A DNA stretch of 64,000 nucleotides, taken from contig NC_068573.1 of NCBI RefSeq assembly GCF_025698545.1, positions 7,693,001 to 7,757,000 on the forward strand, written 5' to 3'. The first letter of the stretch is position 1. Every line of letters starts with the position of its first letter. A program made the position numbers and the translations under genes. Positions 55,455 through 64,000 of this stretch are shown here, piece after piece. This DNA comes from Gossypium raimondii. Its lineage: Eukaryota; Streptophyta; Magnoliopsida; Malvales; Malvaceae. The notes under the pieces are model-generated. The model was not told the origin of the DNA. It worked only from the letters and a program-made list of their open reading frames with translations, and did not search any database.

Positions 55455-56350
55455 ACTAAAAACGGCGCAGTTTTGGTTAACAATTTAGCGGCGCATTCTC
55501 TAAAGTGCCACTAAAACCTGATATATAGCGGCGTTCTCAGATAAGCGCCGCTAATGCAGCTATAGGTCAAGCCAGAACGGTGCGTTTTAGTCAAAACCTT
55601 TGCGGTGCTTAAGTATAAGCGCCACTAATAGCTGATATATAGCAGCGTTTACAGCTAAGCGCCGCTCATGGTGCAATAGCTTAAGACAAAACGTTGCGTT
55701 TCGATTTAATATTTTTCGGCGTTTTCAATAACCGCCGCTATTGGCTCTATACCTGTATAAGACATCTGGCGGCGTTTGTTATAATGCGCCGCTAATGATG
55801 TGATTTAGCGGCGTTTATTGTCAAGCGCCACTAATTCTTATACACCTCAAGACCGAACGCTGCGTTTTGGTTAAGATTTTTGCAGCGTTTTTCCTAGCGT
55901 CACTAATTCTAATCTACCTCAAGACTAAAAGCTGCGCTTTAGATAAGATATTTTGCAGTGCGTTCAGACAGGCTCCGCTAATACTGTGCTTTAGCGGCGT
56001 GTTCTCCAAAGCGCCACTAACTCTAATCTACCTCAAGACCAAACGGTGCGTTTTGGTTAAGATCTTTTGCGGCGCTTGTTGTCAAACGCCGCTAATACTG
56101 TTCTTTAGCGGCGTTTTCTTGAAAACGCCACTAATTTTAATATACCTCAAAACCAAACGCTGCGTTTTGGTTAAGGTATTTTGCGGCGCTTACAAATAAA
56201 CGCCACTAATGATATTCTTTTACGGCGTTTGTTAAAAAATGCCACTAGATGTTCGGGTTTTTGAGGCGTTTTAGAATGAGCGCCACTAATGCTCGATTAT
56301 TAGCAGCGTTTGTTTATCAAACGCCACAAAAGATGCCGCTAAAACCCTGT
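55455..56350. repeat. Outer right subterminal array with ~115-bp higher-order unit
   Basis: AGCGGCG/CGCCACTAA half-palindromes alternate with CTACCTCAAGACCAAACG and TGCGTTTTGGTTAAG phrases. The phrase CTACCTCAAGAC recurs at about 55913, 56029 and 56144. The plus-strand open frame 55867-56199 is a by-product of this periodicity. Confidence 0.88.
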
Positions 56351-56365
56351 TTTGGTGTAGTGTAT

Positions 56366-58179
56366 AAAATAAAATCATCCAGTCATTAATATCTTTGTAT
56401 TAAGAAAATATTTGAAAAAGTTTTGCAACATACGATATGCATTAAGAATATGCATGTGTCTTACATTAAACCTTGAAAATATTTGTAAGTTGTTGCAACG
56501 ATAATTCTTACACCCATTGAATTAAGTTACCATGGGGTTATTTAACTAACTAGTAAGAACATGGATTTCTGTCCCATTAATATGTGAACCTAATTCATTA
56601 GGTATTCACATGCACTAATAATCGTTTCACATTTGGTCATCATTCTAACTTAAATAGAGCTTTGTGGGAAGTTAATTAACTAGAATGATCTTAAGTGTAC
56701 AACCATCAACTCAACATCCATCATAGCATGTACTATGAATGATTCGTCATGGAGCAATCTCAACGAGTAACATGTATGACTATTTATCCTCTTAAAGGAA
56801 ATCGCCCCAGTGAAATCCATATGATAATACCTACCTCAAGGCTAACAAATTATCATTCCATCACACAGAGATAATTGATGGAGGACATAGGTCTTGTGTA
56901 GGGACCTTCTCCCACTCAATCTTTTTTTTTAAATGCAAGGCTTTAATTTTCGATTTCAATCATGAATGATTAAAATGTAATGACAAGTACATGTGACATT
57001 ATTTTCCCTAAATTGTATGGTATACTTATCTCATACATATGCATGAACATACTTTTGCTTCAAATTTAATTTCATCATATTACATTACACGCTATAAGAT
57101 AAAATTAGAGAATTTGACCAGCCAAAAGTTTTCATGATTCCATCTTAAAAAAATCAAATTACATTTATTATTTCCAAAGCATACTTTGGGTCTTCTGGGT
57201 GAAAGCTGAATATCATTTGGGTTACTAAAAAATTAACTCAATTGTGTTACCAAAACCCAAAAAACTAGAACAATCCATCGAATGGGCTTACCGTTGAATC
57301 GTAATTGCCACAACAGGTTATTGCTACCACCGGCCACCATCGTTGCTGTCTGGCATCGTTGATTGACCCACTGTCGATTTCCTATTGATTGGTTTCGTCG
57401 GGTTCGTGTCCACTCTAATACCCAAGACAAGGAATCTCCCCAATGGGACTCGATAGATGGCATATTAGTCTTTCAATCGATTTGTTTATTTTTTATTAGA
57501 TAAAGAAATGTTTAGATTATCTACTGATACAAGTTGTCTTTCCGTATTACGATCCAACCATATAATATTTCTTAGTATTAGTTAAATGTTAGATAATCAA
57601 TGAAACAATATTTTCTTTCATTTTACTTTGCATGCAAAAACCTTCGAGGACAATATAAAAAGGATATTAATGTAATTAATGGATATTTTATTAAACCAAT
57701 TTTTTTGAAAAATACAAGTATACATAGACGAAAATATTACACTAAAGGCACTATATCCGAATAAGACTCCCCTCACTTTCTTTCAGTTTAAGATATTCTA
57801 TGCATGAATTTTCCTTAAAATAGCAAACTGTGTAACCCTATCCACGACATCACTTGACACCTCCAAACTACCCTCCAACTCATTACCTTCCATATTCCAC
57901 CAACAAATGTAAGAACGAAAAATCACTCCAAATGTACAAAGGATACAATAGTGTAACCCCTCTATCTCCCTATCAATTGCAAAAACAAGAACACAATCCC
58001 TAAAAGAAACAAAAAAGCAAACCCTAGAAAACAAAGCAACGACTCAATGCAAACAAAACCTGTTGGTTGCCCTTATGACACTAAATCGCAAACTTTCAAA
58101 ACGAACGAGACAATTTTCAATCAGAGAGAAAAAACTCACACCTAAGAGAGAGAGAAAAACCCTATCAAATCACAAAGAT
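56366..58179. other. Gene-free stretch after the second CACTA
   Basis: 56366-57100 resembles a degenerate retrotransposon sequence (ATTCTAACTTAAATAGAGC-like phrases) without visible ends. Frames at 57233-57463 and 57798-58034 show no recognised domain. Confidence 0.45.
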
Positions 58180-58395
58180 GAAATTGATGAAAGTTAATTG
58201 TTAATACTATTAGCTGATTATGAATTTTTATCATATCAACTCTAAAACCTGTATTAAACACTAAAAGTTAACATCGTTATTTTTTAGTGTCAAAATATAT
58301 AACTTTTATTAAATATAAGTACCAGAATAGACAAAAAAAAACACAAATATTACATTAAAAAAATTCAAACTCAAATAGTAAAATATGTTTTAAGC
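58180..58395 (-). repeat. Inverted copy of the 37.5-kb dispersed repeat
   Basis: The complement of GTTAACTTTTAGTGTTTAAT lies at about 58255-58274, with matching flanks on both sides for roughly 200 bp. Confidence 0.7.
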
Positions 58396-58897
58396 CTTCC
58401 AAATAAGACATCCACAAATATATTACAACATTATTCTTTCATATCCCCCTTTACTTTTGAAGTAATGATAAATATAGAGCTCTTTTCCAAAGCAAGAACC
58501 GCTTTTCATGTTTTAGTTTAGTTTTATTGCTTTATTGTTTGTATGCATTGCATGGGGATGGGGATGGTGATGGTGGGAATCTTTTCAACGCGTTATTTTA
58601 GTTGTAAAATCTATGATTAAACCTCAGAAAATAAATTTTAATAATCACGACAAAAAAATATTCATTACGCGTTTTATGTATTTAAATCATCATTAAAATA
58701 GAAAAAAAATCGTCCTCCGTTAATTGAATGAGTTGAATCTTCCTCTTCTTTTCCCTTATTTGAAAAGATTCATTAGGAAGTGAATGCAATGATAATAAAT
58801 TAGTTAGAAGTAATAGCTATGGAATTTAGATCAACCTTGAGAAGCTCCCGTAATAAGGTTGCGGTCTCTCATATATCTGTATCTCATCATAATTCTC

Positions 58898-59278
58898 GCT
58901 TACAAATTTAGTCATTCAATCAGCTATTCTGTTGTGTTTCTTAGGGATGTGTCAACAACAAACTTTCCGATTTCGGTATAGAAGTTGACTAATCAAACAC
59001 AACTCCGATATCATGCTATTACCCGCACCACCAACTAAGATAATTTCCACAACTAAAGCATTATCACACTCCAATTCCAATTGTCTAAAACCGAACCCCC
59101 ATGCTAAATTGAGGCCTTCTAATATAGCTCTTACCTCAGTTTTGAATACTGAATCCTTCCCAATCCGCATAGCAAAACTGCACATCCAATTGGCATCATG
59201 GTCTCTAAATACTCCTCCAATCGCAATAGTATTATTGTTTTCCAACAACGCACCATCTGTGTTCAACTTTTTAAAAAA
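58898..59278 (-). pseudogene. RNase H-like (RVT_3) domain fragment
   Basis: The minus-strand frame reads KLNTDGA, then GGVFRDHDANWMCSFA, a TEVRAILEGLNLAW block and LELECDNALVVE: the plant RVT_3 RNase H fold, with NTDGA carrying the first acidic residue, TEVRAI the glutamate and ECDN the next aspartate. After KVCC a stop interrupts, yet HIPKKHNRIAD continues in the same frame, followed by another stop, so the C-terminal HxxR/D block survives only as a relic. Such domains occur at the C-termini of LINE-type retrotransposon ORFs and as stand-alone copies. No reverse transcriptase is seen upstream, so its source is unresolved. Confidence 0.75.
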
Positions 59279-60119
59279 AAAAATAATGTACATGTTATTT
59301 AAAAATTCTTATTTGATAATTGAGCAATCAAATTTAAAAAATATACAAATTTTAATTTTATAATACTTGGTTTCCCAAACATGCAGCCAACAAAATGAGA
59401 TTTAATTAGTTTGAATAAATCAAGGAATATTTATAATTAAAAAAAAACCCCCCTTGAATAAAGGTTAGGCACTAAGGCATAGCATTATAGATATCCTTTT
59501 CAGTAGCTGGGATTTGAAAATGAGAAGATTAGGGTTTGCCATCTTTTTGTATTATTTATATTCCTTTCTTTTTATATAAAAAAAATAAAAATTAACAATA
59601 GCTGTCGTCGTTTGCTGTTGAAGATGAGACAATTTTAGCTGCAATTGAGGTTGGTATGTCATTTTATTTAGATGACTGGATATATGTTAACAAATTTTAA
59701 TAAATAAATAGATACCGAATATGAATATAAATATAAAAATTTAAAATACTATGATATAAATATATTAACGTGTTAAAATTGTAAATATATATATAAGGGT
59801 TTAAACGTATTATAAAACAAGAAAATACAATAATATATAATAAAAAAACTGGTTGACAGTAATTTTTGTCACAATTAAGTTTTTGGATACATATATGAGA
59901 AAGTTGATTGAAATTAAATCGAATGGTTCAAAATAAATTATTAGATTAATTGATTTATATATCGATTGAACTGATTTTTAATAATTTATTCAATTAAATC
60001 AGATAAACCGATCAAATCAATAATCAATAGTTTGATTTGTTTGGTCATTGGATATTTTGGAAACGAAAAGGTGATAGTAATAATCATTAATGAAAAGAAA
60101 AAGAATTTGATTACCTTAG

Positions 60120-60330
60120 ATAGGATTGATGTAACCCTAAATCATGACCATCAAAACATTTGACTATTTTGACAATTACACGTATCTATAAGAACTATTC
60201 ATAGCTCCTCACCAACTCATAAAGAGGAGGATAATACGCTTCAACGTACTCGAACCCATGTTATATCTTGCATAGACAACAAAATTCATGTGAGTTGAAT
60301 TAAGATTCAATCACTTTGAAAGGTTTAATT
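60120..60330 (-). mobile_element. tRNA-derived SINE
   Basis: On the minus strand the order is GATTGAATCTTAATTCAACT (A-box region), ATGGGTTCGAGTACGTTGAA (B-box region), then TATTATCCTCCTCTTTATGA, GTTGGTGAGGAGCTATG and a short T/A-rich end. This is a widespread plant SINE body, also present at 1-105. TSD not resolved. Confidence 0.7.
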
Positions 60331-60739
60331 TTAAAAATGTATAAATATAATCTTAACAAACAGACGAGTTGGAAGAGTTGCACCATTGGAATATACTGTA
60401 GTTATGATAATGTAGCAATATTTAATTAAATATTCGGAAAACACTTTAGGTTGTCTTCTTGTCTTCACTAATAATCATTTTATTGTATTGTGTCTCATTT
60501 CTTTATTCTTTTCCTTTTTGACCTACCTAAAATCTTGAATATTTGCTTTTAATAAAAAAGAAGAGAAAACAAGAGATAAAGTTCCTTATTTTCCTTTATT
60601 AATCATCTTTGAATTTATAAATAAAAAGGGTGTTTTCAGAAAATGTACTTCTTTCTATTTGTTTTTATTCTCCCCCTTGTTGAGTTCGTTTATGATTGGA
60701 TATTTTTATTTTTTTTAAAAAGATGAATAATGAGTTTTA

Positions 60740-60875
60740 GGGTGGGTTTGGATGGGCAGTGCGTTTATTTACGGTTAGTGTAAAAACAGCGGTGGCAGTA
60801 AGATTAGATACTATAGCGATACTGTAACGTGATACAAAAAGTAAGCTGCACCCAATCGCCCATCCAAACCCACCC
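60740..60875. mobile_element. 136-bp MITE, PIF/Harbinger (Tourist)-like
   Basis: The left end GGGTGGGTTTGGATGGGC is the exact complement of the right end GCCCATCCAAACCCACCC. Both sides carry the trinucleotide TTA (60737-60739 and 60876-60878), the TSD type of PIF/Harbinger elements. The interior is non-coding; the open frame 60737-60922 is incidental. Confidence 0.85.
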
Positions 60876-61103
60876 TTAAACTCAATTATTAACCGGTTAT
60901 AATTATAACTTGATTTTTCCAAGAATATATTTTATTACAAGGCAATTCGCACTACGAAATGAGTGAAATGTGGCTATTGAGATAGCGGTTTACACTGGAG
61001 TCAAGTGCAAAGAACCGCTTTTCCTTTGGTATTTTGCTACAACTTGTTTGACTCTTTACCATGGGTAGTGAGCTGGATGGGATTGCTTTGGGGGTTGGTG
61101 AAT

Positions 61104-62440
61104 TGATAAGTGCTCATTATTTATATATTTTAGACTCTTTTCACTTAAATTTTGATTAATTTCGACTAAAATATCATGCATTGAGTTAGTCTATATAAAT
61201 TTTTATGCACTTCTAATTATTTAACCTTGGGTTTTATATGATTTTAGTACTTAGTATTTAAATAAGTGTTTTGTGGTTTTAATTAGGTTTATTCAAGCTT
61301 GAAACGCGGATTCGAGAGCAATCAGAAGCAAAATGAAGGAGCAAAAAATAAGCTAAACGCAAATGGCTATAAAAGATGTGTGAGTTGTGATCCTCAACCT
61401 GCAAGTCAGAGCTTCCCAAGCAATAAATAATATCCACGTGTTGCGGTGCGCAAGCCGTAGGTTGTGTCACTTCACTTTGCTTGGGATGTTCTCCAAGCCC
61501 GTTTTATTCTGTTTTGATGTCGATCTGATCCCTTTTCTATTCTTAATGCCCAAACACGAGTAGAAACCCTAATTAGGTCACTTAAACATCTATAAATAGG
61601 ATATTTTGCTATAAACTTGAACAACTTGGGTCATATCCTTACTTTCATATATTTTTGCATTCTGAGTTGCTAAACTAATTTTCTAGTCAAGGGTATTTCA
61701 ACATTTTGATTCTTCAATTTTGTGAGATATAATTGAACTCTACTCTCTTTTTATTCTTTGATATACATATATCGATGATTTAATTACAAATATTTAGGTT
61801 TGTTAAATATGCTATATTCAACTACTTGAAATTTTTGATTTGTCAATTAGAATTTAATTCTTTAATTGGTTATAATATTTGTGACAAATACTGTGATTGT
61901 GTATGTCAAAATATGCAATTCATTGTTATGTTATTATATGATTTAGTCTGAATGAACCATGTTTATGTGTTTGTTAGCTAGAATTGAGTCTCTTTTGTTT
62001 TTAATGTCATCGATAAATTGAATCCTACGCGTTCGTTATATGATTATTTGTTAAGGGAAATAATCGATGGTGTTTATCTTGGTTAACGAGAAAGTAAAAA
62101 GAGATTGGTTGCTAGGTGTTCATCGACAACTATAACCCATTTATCATAGAATATTGATAATTATCTTTGCATCGAGGATCAAACCCATGAATCAAAACTA
62201 AGACTTTACCTTAATTGGATTCTCATTATATTAATTTTTTAAAATTTTATTTTGCAGTCTTTATTTTGCATAGTTGTAATTTTGTTTTAATTTTTATTTC
62301 AAACCCTCTATTGTTTTAATTTACTTGTTTTACTAAACAAATTGAATTATCACTATTCTATATGGATTTGAGGTTTCTAATTGCTATATACAAAAATTTA
62401 TAATTTTGAGTAGGATTTTTTTTTTTTTTTTGCTTCAAAA
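61104..62440 (+). mobile_element. 5' LTR and leader of a second Ty3/gypsy element
   Basis: It starts TGATAAGTGCTC. A TATAAATAG box lies at about 61591-61599. The internal region is entered near TTTGGTTTCATTGCTAGGG, a decayed form of the TTGGCGCCGTTGCCGGGG sequence that follows plant gypsy LTRs. The exact LTR end is inferred. Confidence 0.6.
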
Positions 62441-62479
62441 CCTATCAATTTTTGGTTTCATTGCTAGGGACTGGTGTTG

Positions 62480-64000
62480 ATAATTTTATTTCTTTTTATG
62501 CCTTGATCTACTCATTCAAGTGAACTCCAGTATGATCCTAAGACTGAGAAAACTGCTCGAAGATTAAGGAAGGAAGCTCAATCAAGATCCAACCATCCAT
62601 CTTCATCTTTCAAACCAAATACAAAAATCAATCCAATCGATTCGACTAGAGAATTAAAAAGTGAAGAACTAGTGGCCTGCTAAGAACCAACCACGAGAGA
62701 GTTAGCTACACCAAATATGAATCAACAAACACTTGGCATCCAATATCTAGACTAATTCATTAGTTAGATACTTTTCATGGTTTAGAAAACGAAGATCCTC
62801 ACAAGCACCTGAAGGAATTCCACGTGGTGTGTTCTACTATAAGTCCTCAATGAGTATCCGGGGAATAAATCAAGCTGAGAGTCTTTCATTTTTCACTTGT
62901 GGATAGAGAAAATGATTGGTTATTTTATTTACCTTTCATATCTATAACCACGTGGATAGTCATGGTAACATTATTTTTAGATAATCTTTTTTCCTGCTTC
63001 ATGTGTTACTTTCTACCAGGAAAGAGATTTCTGATATTAAGCATAATGACGTAGATACCCTCCACGAGTATTAAGAGAGATTCAAGCAATCGTGTGCTAC
63101 TTGACATGAAATTTCGAAACAATTTCTCATCCAATATTTTTATGAATGACTCCTACCCGTGGAAAGAAAGATGGTGGATGTCTCTAGCAGATGTGCCATA
63201 GTTAACAAGACTCCTCATAAGGCTAAAGACTTGATATCGATCATGGTCGCCAATTCACAACAATTTAGGATTTAGAATTTTTGAGCTAACTTCTCTTGTT
63301 CAACAAATTGGTTGCAGGAAATTCTCAATAGGTGAAAGCTTGTGGTATTTCCGCTAATTTCGGTCACCAAATTGATATCCAAGAAGATTCAAGTGAGTAT
63401 ACTAATACAGTTGGAGGATTTAGGTATGGAATAAGGTCAAAAATTTTCCAAAATTCTCAACCAAGGCCTCTTGCTTCCATACAACCATCTTCTAATTTAG
63501 GTATGCCGCTTGAAAAAATTGTTAAATCTTTTGCAATTAACGCACAACCATTTCAACAGGAGACAAGATTGAGCATTCAGAATCTAGAGAAACAGGTTAG
63601 TCAACTGGCAACTTCCGTGAGTAGATTGGAATCTTAAGGAAAATTGTCTTCATAAATAGTTGTTAATCCAATTAAGAACCTTAGTGCAATTACCTTGAGA
63701 AATGGTAAATAATTGAAGGAACATAGCAAAGTAGAAGACAATTGTACTATTGAGGCAAGTTGTGTGATATGTGTTGAGTGGCACTCGGTAGTCCCTACTG
63801 CAAACTGCCACTGAGGAAGTAAAATTACTTGTCATATTTAAACTGGAAATTTTATGCAGCAAAATCTTTGGACTAGTTATTGTGTTGATATTTTGAAGAT
63901 ACTATAGTTCAACTATGAAAATCAATCTGTGGTTGGTGAAGATCAGGGAGAGGATTTAGAGGTGAGTGTTCTAGTCTTTAGGTGCAAATGGGAGATCTTT
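62480..64000 (+). pseudogene. Decayed gypsy gag region, continuing past the window
   Basis: The plus-strand translation begins YDPKTEKTARRLRKEAQSRS, a typical gag start, then shows many stops. An open stretch at 63332-63637 includes GGFRYGIRSKIFQN, a LEKIVKSFAINAQPFQQETR block and QNLEKQVSQLATSVSRLES, the conserved C-terminal part of gypsy gag in which EKQVSQLATSVS is a coiled segment. After a stop, VVNPIKNLSAITLRNGK continues the same protein, marking the start of the protease-proximal region. The element is not autonomous as it stands. Confidence 0.75.

Larger units (their letters stand above)
46786..56362 (-). mobile_element. CACTA (En/Spm) element, 9.6 kb, TSD TAT
   Basis: The left end is CACTACACCAAAACAGG and the right end CCTGTTTTGGTGTAGTG, flanked by the exact 3-bp duplication TAT (46783-46785 and 56363-56365). 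It has AGCGGCG subterminal arrays at both ends and, on the minus strand, the C-terminal part of TNP2 followed by a TnpA-like gene. The TNP2 catalytic region is missing and the TnpA frame is broken, so it is non-autonomous. A second CACTA-type terminus occurs inside it at 54537-54552, suggesting a compound or rearranged right end. Confidence 0.9.

Noticed and set aside
55867..56199. A 110-codon repetitive open frame
   Set aside because: It follows the ~115-bp higher-order unit of the CACTA subterminal array and has no recognisable protein features.
57233..58034. Two minus-strand frames of 76-78 codons
   Set aside because: No domain, no splice context and no codon pattern distinguishing them from chance.

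Overview
This window is plant nuclear DNA: AT-rich, intron-containing genes with GT-AG junctions, and dense nested transposons. The repeat families (LTRs opening TGTAACACCCC, CACTA elements with AGCGGCG subterminal arrays, long-TIR Mutator-like elements) and the protein sequences suggest a eudicot, most likely cotton (Gossypium). That assignment comes from recognition, not a search.

Layout. 1-4.6 kb: a SINE fragment, then a 4.4-kb Mutator-like element (MULE) with a perfect 9-bp target duplication, split by a 3-kb solo-LTR-like insertion. 5.7-11 kb: a solo-LTR-like element (TSD AATGG) that itself carries another one. 11.3-21.5 kb: a decayed minus-strand Ty1/copia retrotransposon, interrupted by a 7.1-kb CACTA element. 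The CACTA carries a broken, intron-containing copy of the RNA polymerase I/III subunit gene RPAC1 (AC40) and is itself hit by a 1.07-kb MULE with a 9-bp TSD. 21.5-25.3 kb: repeat remnants.

25.4-35.7 kb is the gene island. A four-exon, 323-aa zinc-free quinone-oxidoreductase/2-methylene-furan-3-one-reductase-like gene lies on the plus strand. Its second intron holds a MULE and a ~1.66-kb tandem duplication that may be an assembly error. It converges on a seven-exon, 344-aa minus-strand gene encoding zinc-finger motifs plus a REX4/ISG20-type exonuclease fold in which most catalytic residues are replaced.

35.7-46 kb: a gypsy LTR with gag remnant, further LTRs and satellites. 46.8-56.4 kb: a 9.6-kb CACTA element (TSD TAT) with a TnpA-like gene broken by a stop and a frameshift, the C-terminal part of TNP2, and large AGCGGCG arrays. 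56.4-64 kb: an RNase H-domain fragment, a SINE, a Harbinger-like MITE and the 5' part of a decayed gypsy element running off the right edge.

Only the two genes at 25-36 kb look like functional host genes. The rest is the layered history of element insertions, much of it datable by nesting because several insertions keep exact target duplications.
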